A stretch of DNA of 64,000 nt from Methanomicrobiales archaeon (GCA_029907705.1 JARYLJ010000004.1:1-64000); one strand, 5' to 3'. Shown: positions 21,918-32,305, numbered from the stretch's first letter. Notes: a model not told the origin generated them from the sequence alone. A program made the numbers and translations.

Positions 21918-23166
21918 GCTCCTCACCCTCCGGGCACACACCCTCCACCACGAGAAGGTGCGGCTCACCCGTCATCCTCAACGCCTTTTCTAGCGATCTC
22001 GTATCTTCGGCCTTGTGCACCTCGGGCTCCGCCCAGCTGACATACTTCAGGGGATCGAAGACCCGGTGGCCCCCGGTCATCCCCATCCGCATGTTCTTCA
22101 TCACGATGCAGAGCAGGGGCAGCCTCTTCTCATATACATCGATCAGCGCATTTATACCCGAGTGGAGCAGGGCATAATCCCCGACAAGCGCGACCCGGGT
22201 CGAACGCGCCGCCACCGCGATGGAGCTGCCCAGGCCGTAGCCACAGACTCCGCATCCGAAAGGAGGGTTCGCCGCCAGTATCGCGCACCCCATGTCGCAT
22301 ATGGCGACGAGCCCCTTCTCCCTCATCATCCTGAAGAGGGCCCTGTAGGGGCAGCTCGGACAGATCGTACGGCAATAACCCCTGCTGGCGAAGGTCTCCG
22401 GCAGTTTCCTCAGCTTCGGGGGCTCGAGCGTGAGGTGCTCTCTGACGAACGGCCTTCCGTACTCGTTAATCACCACGCCATGCGGGAGCGGCGGAGGTGG
22501 ATAGACGGTGATCAGGTGGGAGGTCCCATGCGCCGGCCCCACGCCGATGCTGCCGCCCCGTATCCGGTTCAGCCGCGAGAGCTGGCTCCACTGGAAGAGT
22601 TCCTGCAGCAGAAGGTCGGCCCTCTCCGCCCTGCCCCTCATCGTCAGGTTCGGATCCGCCCTGCTCCCCCTCTGCTCCTGCCGGGTGCAGGAGGAGTCAG
22701 GCACCTCGCTCTCCAGAAGGGGCGGGGTCAGTCGGAGTATCGCCACCCTCGAGAAGCTCTCCGAGGCCTCAAAGGCAGAGGCGACGCTGCTTCCGCAGGT
22801 CTCCCGGTCCGGCTCGAGCACGGGCACCTGCGCGAGTTCTCCGAAGTAGCGGGAGTCCTCTGCCACGGTCGTGCCCTTCGCACCGGGATCGTCGCCGCTC
22901 ACGATCACCACGCCGGAGACGAGGCCCATGGAAGTTGCATGCACGAGTGGATCCGTGCAGGCGTTCAGGCCGACATTCTTCATGATGACCGCTGCCCTTC
23001 TTTCGGCGAGGGAGTCCCCGAGTGCATACTCCAGCGCCACCTTCTCGTTAATCACCGGCTCTGCGTCGAGCAGTTCGATCAGTCCGTTCACCGGATAACC
23101 GGGCACACCGTAGAAGCGGTCAGCGCAGATGCGCAGGGCTGCGGCGATCGCCTTCTCGCCGTTCAT
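21898..23166 (-). CDS. thiamine pyrophosphate-dependent enzyme, IorA-like but without ferredoxin domain; candidate 2-oxoacid decarboxylase
   Basis: [68 protein letters not shown]. Confidence 0.8.
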   Translation of the reverse strand: MNGEKAIAAALRICADRFYGVPGYPVNGLIELLDAEPVINEKVALEYALGDSLAERRAAVIMKNVGLNACTDPLVHATSMGLVSGVVIVSGDDPGAKGTTVAEDSRYFGELAQVPVLEPDRETCGSSVASAFEASESFSRVAILRLTPPLLESEVPDSSCTRQEQRGSRADPNLTMRGRAERADLLLQELFQWSQLSRLNRIRGGSIGVGPAHGTSHLITVYPPPPLPHGVVINEYGRPFVREHLTLEPPKLRKLPETFASRGYCRTICPSCPYRALFRMMREKGLVAICDMGCAILAANPPFGCGVCGYGLGSSIAVAARSTRVALVGDYALLHSGINALIDVYEKRLPLLCIVMKNMRMGMTGGHRVFDPLKYVSWAEPEVHKAEDTRSLEKALRMTGEPHLLVVEGVCPEGEEHERVEC

Positions 23167-24134
23167 GTGTCCCTCCCGGGCACGAGGTCGCAACCCGTGC
23201 ATGCGATGCACATCGTCCTCGCCACCTTCGTATCGAGCCCGGCACGTTTCAGCACCCGTTCCTCCATCCCCGCGACATCGAGGAGCCTCGCTGCCGCGGG
23301 TCTCCGCAGGGCAGGGAGTGACGGCACCGGATTCAGTGGCCTGCATACCGGGATGACACCCGCATCCGCCAGCCCCTCGATGATCTCCTCCAGTTCGGCA
23401 TCCGTCTCCCCGAGGCCGATGATGACATTCGAGAAGACATGGTTCTCCCCGAAGAGCTCCACCGACCTTTCGAGTACCCTCCAGATCTCCTGCCTTCTGA
23501 GACCGGGACACATCTCTTCGAAGAGCCTCTCCGAGGCGGTCTCCACGTTGAACTTCACCTCCACGACGCCGAGTTCATGAAGATGGAGGGGTGTCTCCGG
23601 ACGCGGGTAGATCGAGACGCCGACGGGGAGTCCGAGAGGTCTGAGGAGCCTGAGGAGGGCGAGCGTCCGCTCTTCGTCCTTCTCGATGCTCTCCGCCACA
23701 CCGCTCGTGACCGATATCGCGTCCACACGGTCGAGCACGCTCTTTACGCTCTCCACGATCTGCACAGGAGGTTTGATCTCGCCCTTCAGGCGGTGGACCA
23801 TGCAGTACCGGCACCTGTAGATGCAACGCTCGCTCAGCGTGATGTACGCCTGGCGTGGACAGTGGAGCCCCACCGGCTCCAGCACACCGCTGTATATATG
23901 GCCATCGATGATTACTGCCGCCTCCCCGTTGCCCAGGTAACGCAGGGTTACTGGACTCCTGCGATTCATACCGAGTCTGACACGCCGCCCTCCCATGGAG
24001 AAGAAGATGGACCCGGAACCTCCTGCCCCCGGACCGGCGGTCGATCTGCCGATGCACGCCACAGGGATGGGCTCCCCCTCCACCCTCACCGCACCCGCCT
24101 GGAGGAGTTGTGCCTTCAGTGCGATCCATTCCAT
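23163..24134 (-). CDS. radical SAM protein, biotin-synthase-related
   Basis: CIYRCRYCMVH (CxxxCxxC); VKFNVETASERLFEEMCPGLRRQEIWRVLERSVELFGENHVFSNVIIGLGET; C-terminal CIACTGC. Confidence 0.82.
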   Translation of the reverse strand: MEWIALKAQLLQAGAVRVEGEPIPVACIGRSTAGPGAGGSGSIFFSMGGRRVRLGMNRRSPVTLRYLGNGEAAVIIDGHIYSGVLEPVGLHCPRQAYITLSERCIYRCRYCMVHRLKGEIKPPVQIVESVKSVLDRVDAISVTSGVAESIEKDEERTLALLRLLRPLGLPVGVSIYPRPETPLHLHELGVVEVKFNVETASERLFEEMCPGLRRQEIWRVLERSVELFGENHVFSNVIIGLGETDAELEEIIEGLADAGVIPVCRPLNPVPSLPALRRPAAARLLDVAGMEERVLKRAGLDTKVARTMCIACTGCDLVPGRDT

Positions 24135-25054
24135 AGAGAGAGCGCCTCTGTGTAGTTGCAGTAGAAAGGAATGGCCGCGATCGCCCCGATAATTCCCTTT
24201 CCATCCATCTCGATGGAGAGATCACTGCCTCCCGCGTCCTCCAGTGCCTGCAGGGAGACGTACCCACGCTTCGCTTTCCTCGCGAATCCGAGAATTGGAG
24301 ACGGGTCGAAGCCCCTGAAGACCGCCATGCCGGTCTTCGGCGAGAGGGTGTACTTCTCGAGGAGGCGCCGGTACAAACGGACAAGGCGTTCGGGTTCCGT
24401 GGTGGCGAACTCGCAGACTGTGCTGACGCAGTTCTTCGTTTTTTCAGGTACGGGGAAGAGCTGCACGATCGTATGGGATATATAGCGCGTCGCATCGTCC
24501 TCCACCGCTCTCCCGATATTGTGCGCCAGCGTCCAGGTGGCGCCCGCTTCCGGCGTGTCCGTGTCGTCGACGCCTATGAGTACCCTCTCCCTCCTCGGAA
24601 CCCAGATCTCCGCGCCGGCGAGCCTGCTCCCCCCGGCAGGATCGCAGACGGCACGGAGCACCCCCCTTGCATTTGCACGGCAGATGCTCGCACCCACGCC
24701 TCCTCCGCCCATGCCGATGTACGAGACATGGATCTCCTGTGCCCCCACCTCGACGCCCGAGATGCCGGCGGGAAAGCTGGAGCTGGCGAGCCCGAGCTCC
24801 GCCTTTCCTGTCACGAGCAGATAGCGCATCGCATTGCCGATATTCCTCACGCTTTTCACGAGGGGGCTCTTTCTGTAATGGTGCCCTGACCACATCGCCC
24901 CACCGATGCAGTCGAACTGCTCGATCAGCTCCACCTTCGTTCCGTTTCGGTCCGCGATGGCGATGATCTCGGGGTACGTGATGCTGTACGGATCATCCGT
25001 CTGGAGATCTCTTGCCTCCTGTTCATCTGCCCGTCTGTATACAGGTGCAGTCAT
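24116..25054 (-). CDS. methanogenesis marker protein 11-like
   Basis: GVDDTDTPEAGATW; QFDCIGGAMWSGHHYRKSPLVKSVRNIGNAMRYLL. Confidence 0.75.
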   Translation of the reverse strand: MTAPVYRRADEQEARDLQTDDPYSITYPEIIAIADRNGTKVELIEQFDCIGGAMWSGHHYRKSPLVKSVRNIGNAMRYLLVTGKAELGLASSSFPAGISGVEVGAQEIHVSYIGMGGGGVGASICRANARGVLRAVCDPAGGSRLAGAEIWVPRRERVLIGVDDTDTPEAGATWTLAHNIGRAVEDDATRYISHTIVQLFPVPEKTKNCVSTVCEFATTEPERLVRLYRRLLEKYTLSPKTGMAVFRGFDPSPILGFARKAKRGYVSLQALEDAGGSDLSIEMDGKGIIGAIAAIPFYCNYTEALSLWNGSH

Positions 25055-25895
25055 TTGTCCCTCGGCCCGCGATTCACAGCTGGATTATTAACGAAAATCT
25101 CGTTAACAAAAATGTCGGCAATACCATCTCTTATATATTTCCATACCACCCCTCCAGCAAAAATCTCTAAACAAATCTCCTTTTACGATCGGATTGATGA
25201 AATAGAGGACGGTTTTCGTCTGCGAGCACCGTAACACGATCGTCCGATGGCCATCCAAAAGAATCCGACATCTCCCCGATAAGGAATCGCTCGATACATA
25301 CCATCGTGGAAGAATGCTCCATATGACCTCGCTCCGCCCGTATACGCCGCTATGGCGCCCTGTTTGTGGTCCTCTCCCTCTCAATACATCGGAGGTCCGG
25401 ACGGTGATCCCGCACGGTACATGAAACGAAGGGGCAGGAACCCGTTCAGAGAGTCACCGGTACGCAGTGCGGTGCCGCCTTGGGGATACTTCGATCGTTC
25501 GTCCGCTGCTCTATCGATCGTTCCTATCGGGGGGATGAATCCTTTTCACCGGGAGGAAAGAAACGTAATTTTGCTGGATCCGTTACGAAGCCCGAATATT
25601 CAAACGTATCCGATTCGGACTCGTGGTGGCGTCGTGATGATGGGGGGATAGAGGTGTTTCTGATCCCGTATGAAGGGTGAGGGTGGAGGGAGTTTATTCT
25701 TCGAAATCCGTATCGATTGCTCTGGCATTTCGATACCGATACGCGACAGGATCGAAGCATCGGGCTCTGCACCAGATCAACGCGGTTTTACCGCTCCCCG
25801 TATGCGGCCCCCCATCGGAATGGCATTCGATGGATCGCCATCAATGGAAACCCACGAGGGCGGACTATCCGTATGCCGGAAAAAAAATTTCAGGT

Positions 25896-26825
25896 TCAGA
25901 AGAGTTCGTGGAGCCTGAACTGGTGGGGCCCCAGTTTTCCTCCATAGTTCCCTGCACTGATCACCCTGACCCCCGGCACCTTCGTCGCCGCGAGGATACC
26001 GACCTTCATCGCCTTCTTGATGGACTCTGCATCCAGCCCATCGATCACGATCTCGTATATCGCCTTCACACCGTCCGGCACTTTGCTATGCGGAACCTTT
26101 GCCTTCAGGGTCGGGCAGTACAGTTCATTGGTGCTCGCAGGAAGCGCCTTGTATTTGTTGCTCCCCACCTTGGAACCGCTGGAAACGATACCTCCCGGAA
26201 ACGGCAGGATCACATTCCGGACATCATTTATCGCCTCCACTGCCGCCTGTGCGCCCATGAGCGCAGCCATCTGCCCCTCCCCCATGACGAAGAAGTTGCC
26301 GCCTGCGATCCCCTTCACCGCACCGAACTCCTCCTCGCCGATGTACTCGCCTCCCATGATCGGTATCGCGAAGACCTTTCTTCCGCCCACCTCGCGTCTC
26401 TCCTGAAAACCGTCGCCGAAGAAGTTCATCTTCACAGGCACACGGAGGGCTGCCTGTGGCAGGCCGTCGAAGACCGCCGTCGTGGGTGCCGTGAGAATGC
26501 ACTCCCCGATACGCTCGATCAGGACATGCTTCACCTTCTCCTTCACGACCTCGTCCGCATTCTCGCCCTTCTTTACCCGCACCCCGACGCAGAAGAGCAC
26601 CGCGACACCCGGTCTGCCGTCCGGGGTCTCCTCCCCCGTCAGGTACGCCTCAATGCCCGCTTCGCAGGGGCACCCGATGGCCGAGGTGGCAAAACCTGTT
26701 GCCTCCAGCGCGGCCTTCTCCGCCCATCCACGGGTGACTCCTGTGATGATCACCCGACAAATCCACGTGGGGAACGCCTCTGCATATGTGTCGTCGATCA
26801 GAACACCATTGATCTCCATCTGCAC
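25896..26825 (-). CDS. ftr: formylmethanofuran--tetrahydromethanopterin N-formyltransferase
   Basis: MEINGVLIDDTYAEAFPTW; ATGFATSAIGCPCEAGIE. Confidence 0.95.
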   Translation of the reverse strand: MQMEINGVLIDDTYAEAFPTWICRVIITGVTRGWAEKAALEATGFATSAIGCPCEAGIEAYLTGEETPDGRPGVAVLFCVGVRVKKGENADEVVKEKVKHVLIERIGECILTAPTTAVFDGLPQAALRVPVKMNFFGDGFQERREVGGRKVFAIPIMGGEYIGEEEFGAVKGIAGGNFFVMGEGQMAALMGAQAAVEAINDVRNVILPFPGGIVSSGSKVGSNKYKALPASTNELYCPTLKAKVPHSKVPDGVKAIYEIVIDGLDAESIKKAMKVGILAATKVPGVRVISAGNYGGKLGPHQFRLHELF

Positions 26826-26866
26826 TCACTCCATTACGCAAGAATGTCAGTGGTGCGGGTGAATAA

Positions 26867-26890
26867 TTTTACCATTTATTTTACCATTTC
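26867..26890. repeat. tandem 12-bp direct repeat TTTTACCATTT(A/C) upstream of ftr
   Basis: ttttaccatttattttaccatttc. Confidence 0.85.
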
Positions 26891-27307
26891 CTACAGAATT
26901 TTCTGTTCAGAGGTGAGGGCAGGTGGTTCACGCCGCACAATCGCCATGCAGAAGAGGCACGGAACGTGGCATGTCCGGTCATTCGCCCGTGCGCAGTGCC
27001 ACTGCCTACACAGGCAGTGAATTACAGGGGTGGGGAAGTACAGAGACCTTCGCATCACTTCTGTCGGTGCGCATCCGGTTCATTACCATATTTCAGAAAC
27101 CTCCCCCAACGGGTCCATTCGCGAACGCCGATCCAGCCTCACTGAATGCCATTTTAGATCGATCCCCTCACCTGTTTTTAGACACATTGACATATTAAAA
27201 AAATTAAATAAATATATTGTACAAATCATTTCAGAACCTTTATCAACCGTCCGGTTCCAGATTTTCTGTAATCGATTTTCTAATCGATGAATCTGGTGCG
27301 TGATTGC

Positions 27308-27586
27308 ATGGCATTTGCACTGCATATCAACATGGAACGCTGTACTGGCTGTAACAACTGTGTGGTCGCGTGCCCCGTCAATGCACTGGAGCTCCATACC
27401 GTGGATCCTGTTACGAAGGAGAAGATATACAGGGTCATCGACGGCAAGGCGATTAGCCTGGACGTCAAGGCGGAGCTCTGCGCAGGTTGCGGTGTATGTG
27501 TCGAGGCATGCCCCTACGGGGTTATCAAGCTGGTGGGACCTATGGAGATTAAGTCCAAACCGCTTGTATCAGGAGCAATGGAGTGA
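27308..27586 (+). CDS. fwdG: 2x[4Fe-4S] ferredoxin, formylmethanofuran dehydrogenase subunit G-like
   Basis: CTGCNNCVVACP and CAGCGVCVEACPYG; heads the fwd cluster. Confidence 0.75.
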   Translation: MAFALHINMERCTGCNNCVVACPVNALELHTVDPVTKEKIYRVIDGKAISLDVKAELCAGCGVCVEACPYGVIKLVGPMEIKSKPLVSGAME

Positions 27587-27592
27587 TGAGAT

Positions 27593-28789
27593 TTGATTAC
27601 TCTTTACCCGAAGTTTTCCAAGAAGATTGAGTCCCAGCGGGACGGGACGAAGATGATCATGGAGCAGAAGCTCCTGCAGCAGAAGAACCAGCTGGTGCTG
27701 AACATAGATACCTGCACCGGCTGCGGCATCTGCGTGGAGGCATGCCCGGAGGAGGCGATCAAGCTGGGCCTGGTCGGCGCCGTGAGGAGGGGGGCCGTGG
27801 ATTACGCAGCACCCATCGACGTGGACGAGGCGAAGTGCTCGTACTGCGGTGTCTGCCCGACGCTATGCCCCTTCAGTGCACTCTCGCTGCTCGTGGACGG
27901 GGAGGAACGCTACCCGATCATCGAGAAGGAGGGGTTCCCCACCTACGATCAGGTCTCGAAGATCGATGACGAGAAGTGCATCAAGTGCCTGATCTGCGAG
28001 GAGATATGCCCCAGGGACGCGATCGACCGGAAGGTCGACCTCTACGAAGGTGCCTCGAAGGAAGGGAAAGAACGACAACTCGCGATCAAGACGAAGACCA
28101 CCTTCAAGGTGGACATGGAGAAGTGCACGGGATGCGGCATCTGCGGTTACCTCTGCCCGGCAATCACCGTGAAGCGGAAGCCGTACACGGCAGAGACCGG
28201 GAAAGTCGAGATCGTCTCGGATCCGAAGACCGGGTTACCATGGGACGAATCGAAGTGCGATGCCTGCAAGGTCTGCGTGGAGGCATGCCCGGAGGAGTGC
28301 ATCACCGTCGAACGCGAGGTCGTGAGCGACAAGATCGAGGGCAAGGTGGACATCAAGGAGGATCTCTGCTGTACCTGCACCTGGTGCTCGAAGAACTGCC
28401 CGACCGAGGCGATTACCGTGGAGAAGCTCTTCGATGGCGAGATCGAGTTCTTCCCGGAGAAGTGCCCGGCCGGCTGTTCCACCTGTGTGGAGGTCTGCCC
28501 GTGCAACGCGATCTACCTGCCCACGCCGCCGAAGGCAGCAGCGCTTAAAGGCGTACAGGAGGCAAAGATCGCGGTGAACAAGGAGTACTGCATGTTCTGC
28601 GGCGCCTGCGTGAATGCATGCCCGGGTGAGGATATCATCGTCCTGAAGCGTAACGGCATACGGGTGAAGGGGAAGGAGACGGACCTCTTCAAGAAGATCA
28701 AGGAGAAGCTCTTCACGAAACGCACATCCAAGGTGAAGGAGGAAGTACCGCCCGGTCAGGTGGCGATCAAGGTAATCGAAAAGGCGTGA
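27593..28789 (+). CDS. fwdF: polyferredoxin, formylmethanofuran dehydrogenase subunit F
   Basis: Multiple CxxCxxCxxxCP motifs; TTG start at 27593 or ATG at 27653. Confidence 0.88.
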   Translation: MITLYPKFSKKIESQRDGTKMIMEQKLLQQKNQLVLNIDTCTGCGICVEACPEEAIKLGLVGAVRRGAVDYAAPIDVDEAKCSYCGVCPTLCPFSALSLLVDGEERYPIIEKEGFPTYDQVSKIDDEKCIKCLICEEICPRDAIDRKVDLYEGASKEGKERQLAIKTKTTFKVDMEKCTGCGICGYLCPAITVKRKPYTAETGKVEIVSDPKTGLPWDESKCDACKVCVEACPEECITVEREVVSDKIEGKVDIKEDLCCTCTWCSKNCPTEAITVEKLFDGEIEFFPEKCPAGCSTCVEVCPCNAIYLPTPPKAAALKGVQEAKIAVNKEYCMFCGACVNACPGEDIIVLKRNGIRVKGKETDLFKKIKEKLFTKRTSKVKEEVPPGQVAIKVIEKA

Positions 28790-28798
28790 GGTATCAGC

Positions 28799-29389
28799 AT
28801 GGCAAAGGCAAAGGGATATTCAGATCCAAAAATGGAAGAAAAGCTGCGGGATCGCTACTATTACCGTACCGACAGCAACCCTGAGTTCTCGAAAAGGATC
28901 AGGGATATCAGCCAGACCGTATCGCATATGTGCTACCAGTGCGGCACATGCACGGGCTCATGTCCGTCTGCACCGCGTTCGTCCTACCGCATCAGGCTCT
29001 TCATGAGGAGGAACGTGATGGGTCTCGAGGACGAGGCATTGACCGACCCCGATCTCTGGCTCTGCACCACCTGTTACAGCTGCACGGACCGGTGCCCGCG
29101 GGACATCGCACCCACGGATGTGATCATGGCGATGAGGAACCTCGCCGCCGAGAGGGATATCATTCCGGTGAACTTCCTGAAGACCGTGCAGGCGATTTAT
29201 ACCACGGGGCATGGTGTGCCAAACAACGATGTGAACCGTGCCGCACGACAGCGCCTGGGGCTCGAGAGGGAGCCGCCGACGGTGCACAAGTACAAGCAGT
29301 ATCTGCCGGGCATCCAGAAGATCCTGGACCACTACGGACTGAAGGCGAGAGCGGACAAGATCGTCGCGGAGGCTGAGAAGCATGCGTGA
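28799..29389 (+). CDS. hdrC: CoB-CoM heterodisulfide reductase subunit C
   Basis: CYQCGTCTGSCPSAPRSSYRIRLFMRR; CTTCYSCTDRCPRDI. Confidence 0.93.
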   Translation: MAKAKGYSDPKMEEKLRDRYYYRTDSNPEFSKRIRDISQTVSHMCYQCGTCTGSCPSAPRSSYRIRLFMRRNVMGLEDEALTDPDLWLCTTCYSCTDRCPRDIAPTDVIMAMRNLAAERDIIPVNFLKTVQAIYTTGHGVPNNDVNRAARQRLGLEREPPTVHKYKQYLPGIQKILDHYGLKARADKIVAEAEKHA

Positions 29390-30272
29390 GTACGCGTTCT
29401 TCCTCGGGTGCATCGCACCGAACCGGTACCCGGGATGCGAATCCGCTGCCATCAGGACAAGCAGGAAACTGGGCATCGAACTGCTCCCGCTCGAGGGTGC
29501 GAGCTGCTGCCCTGCTCCAGGTGCATTCGGTTCCATCGATCTGAAGATCTGGTACGCGATGGCGGCGAGAAACCTGGTGCTCGCGGAGAAGATGAAGAAG
29601 GACATCGCGCTTCTCTGCAACGGGTGCTACAAATCGATATGGGACGTAAACCACAAGCTGAAGCACAACGACGAGCTTCGGGACGGCGTGAACGAGGTGC
29701 TGAAGGAGATCGATATGGAGTTCAAGGGCACGATCGATGTATGGCACCTCATCGAGCTCTACTACGACCCGAAGATCGTGGGAGTGGATAAGGTGAGGGA
29801 CAGTGTCGTGCATCCGCTTACCAGAACGAGGATCGGTGTCCACTATGGCTGTCACCTCGTAAAGCCAAAGAAGGAGCACCACTTTGGCGATTCAGAGAAT
29901 CCGATGTGGATCGAGGAGCTGGTCGGTGCACTCGGGGCCGAGCCGATCCAGTACAGAAAGAAGATGCAGTGCTGCGGTGCAGGAGGGGGTGTGAGAGGTT
30001 ACGACATTGCCCACTCGTTAGATATCACGAACGAGAAGATGATCAACCTCCACGAGGCGAAGGCAGATGCGGTGACGGAGGTGTGCCCATTCTGCCAGCT
30101 CCAGTTCGACCGCGGCCAGATCGAGATCAAGGAGAAGTTCGGCAAGTACTGGGGTCTGCCGGTACTGCACTACAGCGAGCTGCTGGGCCTTGCTCAGGGG
30201 ATGAGTCCGGCCGAACTCGGGCTCGATCTGCATGCGGTTGACTGCACGCCGTTCCTGAAGAAGATACTGTGA
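29382..30272 (+). CDS. hdrB: CoB-CoM heterodisulfide reductase subunit B
   Basis: YAFFLGCIAPNRYPGCE; CCG motifs (CCGAGGGVRG; CPFCQLQFD). Confidence 0.95.
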   Translation: MREYAFFLGCIAPNRYPGCESAAIRTSRKLGIELLPLEGASCCPAPGAFGSIDLKIWYAMAARNLVLAEKMKKDIALLCNGCYKSIWDVNHKLKHNDELRDGVNEVLKEIDMEFKGTIDVWHLIELYYDPKIVGVDKVRDSVVHPLTRTRIGVHYGCHLVKPKKEHHFGDSENPMWIEELVGALGAEPIQYRKKMQCCGAGGGVRGYDIAHSLDITNEKMINLHEAKADAVTEVCPFCQLQFDRGQIEIKEKFGKYWGLPVLHYSELLGLAQGMSPAELGLDLHAVDCTPFLKKIL

Positions 30273-32305
30273 GAGGTGTTGAAATGGTCGATACAACAAT
30301 GGAGAAGAATCCGAGAATCGGTGTATTCATCTGTCACTGCGGTACCAACATCGCCGGCTCGGTGGATGTGAAGGGGCTGGTAGAGTACGCGAAGACACTG
30401 CCGAACGTGGCATTCGCCACGGATTACCAGTACGTATGCTCCACCCCGGGCCAGAAGATCATCACCGATGCGATCAGTGAACACAAACTGACCGGCACTG
30501 TCGTCGCTGCCTGCTCGCCGAGGCTGCACGAACCGACATTCAGGACCGCCACGAAGGAGGGCGGGCTGAACCCGTTCAGGTTCGAGATGGCAAACATCAG
30601 GGAGCAGAACTCATGGGTGCACATGCACGACCGTGAGGCGGCCACCGAGAAGGCAAAGGATGCAGTCAGGATGGCGGTCGCGAAGGCATCGCTCCTGCAG
30701 GACCTGGAGGTGAAGACGGTCCCGGTCGAGAAGGCGGCGCTCATCGTGGGTGCGGGAGTCGCCGGCATGCAGGCGGCGCTCGACCTCGGTAACGCGGGTA
30801 TCAAGACATACCTCGTCGAGAAGAACCCCACCATCGGCGGGCGGATGTCGCAGCTGGACAAGACCTTCCCCACGCTCGACTGCTCGCAGTGCATTCTCAC
30901 ACCAAAGATGGTGGACGTCTACAGGAATCCGAATATCGAGCTGATGACCTACTCCGAGGTGGAGGCCGTGGAGGGATACATCGGCAACTTCGATGTCACG
31001 ATCAGGAAGAAGGCCCGCGGGGTCATCTCGATGGAGGAGGCAGAGGCGAAGGGGATCAAAGGAGGCGGCTGCAACGGATGCGGGGACTGCGAACCGGTCT
31101 GCCCGGTGATAAAGCCCAATCCATTCGAGATGGGGATGAAGCCCCGGAAGGCGATCTACATCTACCATCCGCAGGTGGTGCCCCTGCTCTACACCGTGGA
31201 CTTCGATTCATGCATCAAGTGCGGCCTCTGTGTCGAGGCGTGCGGCGAGAAGAAGGCGATCGATCTGGAGATGATGGACGAATTCGTCAAGCTGAAGATC
31301 GGTACCGTCATCATCGCAACCGGATACGAGCTCTTCCCGGTCGAGAAGAAGACTGAGTGGGGTTACAAGCAGTTCGACAACGTCGTGACGAGCCTCGAGT
31401 TCGAGCGGCTCATCTGTGCCTCCGGGCCGACCGGCGGGAACGTGATCAGGCCAAGCGACGGACAGAAACCGAAGAAGATCGGATTCGTCCTCTGTGCCGG
31501 ATCGAGGGACAACACAGGAGTAGGCAAACCCTACTGTTCCAGGTTCTGCTGCATGTACTCCCTGAAGCATGCGCACCAGATCATCGAGAAGATACCGGGT
31601 GCGACACCGTATCTCTTCTACATGGATATCCGTTCCTTCGGGAAGATGTACGAGGAGTTCTACTACCGTATACAGGACGAGGGTGCGAAGTTCATCAGGG
31701 GCAGGGTCTCGAACATCCTCGAGGATCCGGCAACGAAGAACCTGCACGTCTACACAGAGGACACGCTCCTCGGAAGACCCGTGGATGTCGAACTGGATAT
31801 GGTCGTTCTTGCCGCCGCCGTGCAGCCGATGGAGGGTGCAGATACGGTGAGGAAGCTCTTCGGCGTCTCCTGTTCTCAGGACGGCTGGATGCTCGAGGCG
31901 CACCCGAAGCTGAACCCGTGCGGCACCACCACTGCAGGCGTGTACCTTGCCGGTGTCTGCCAGGGTCCGAAGGATATCCCCGATGCGGTCGCACAGGCAG
32001 AGGGCGCCGCCTCTGTGGCGAGCATTCCCCTCCACAGGGGATTCGTGGAGCTCGAGCCATACTTCGCGCAGTGCATCGAGGAGAAGTGCGCCGGCTGCGG
32101 CATGTGCGTGAACCTCTGCCCGTACCAGGCGCTCTCGCTCGTGGAGAAGGAGGGCAGAAGGCTAATGCAGGTGACCGAGGCGAAGTGCAAGGGATGCGGC
32201 ACCTGCGGTGGTTTCTGTCCGGGTGGCGCGATCTGGATGCAGCACTTCGCGACACCGCAGATCGTGGCGCAGATCGATGCGTTCCTGCTCGGGGGTGAGC
32301 AGTAG
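30269..32305 (+). CDS. hdrA: CoB-CoM heterodisulfide reductase subunit A (FAD, Fe-S)
   Basis: IGVFICHCGTNIAGSVDV; GAGVAGMQAALDLGNAG; C-terminal ferredoxin motifs. Confidence 0.95.
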   Translation: MRGVEMVDTTMEKNPRIGVFICHCGTNIAGSVDVKGLVEYAKTLPNVAFATDYQYVCSTPGQKIITDAISEHKLTGTVVAACSPRLHEPTFRTATKEGGLNPFRFEMANIREQNSWVHMHDREAATEKAKDAVRMAVAKASLLQDLEVKTVPVEKAALIVGAGVAGMQAALDLGNAGIKTYLVEKNPTIGGRMSQLDKTFPTLDCSQCILTPKMVDVYRNPNIELMTYSEVEAVEGYIGNFDVTIRKKARGVISMEEAEAKGIKGGGCNGCGDCEPVCPVIKPNPFEMGMKPRKAIYIYHPQVVPLLYTVDFDSCIKCGLCVEACGEKKAIDLEMMDEFVKLKIGTVIIATGYELFPVEKKTEWGYKQFDNVVTSLEFERLICASGPTGGNVIRPSDGQKPKKIGFVLCAGSRDNTGVGKPYCSRFCCMYSLKHAHQIIEKIPGATPYLFYMDIRSFGKMYEEFYYRIQDEGAKFIRGRVSNILEDPATKNLHVYTEDTLLGRPVDVELDMVVLAAAVQPMEGADTVRKLFGVSCSQDGWMLEAHPKLNPCGTTTAGVYLAGVCQGPKDIPDAVAQAEGAASVASIPLHRGFVELEPYFAQCIEEKCAGCGMCVNLCPYQALSLVEKEGRRLMQVTEAKCKGCGTCGGFCPGGAIWMQHFATPQIVAQIDAFLLGGEQ

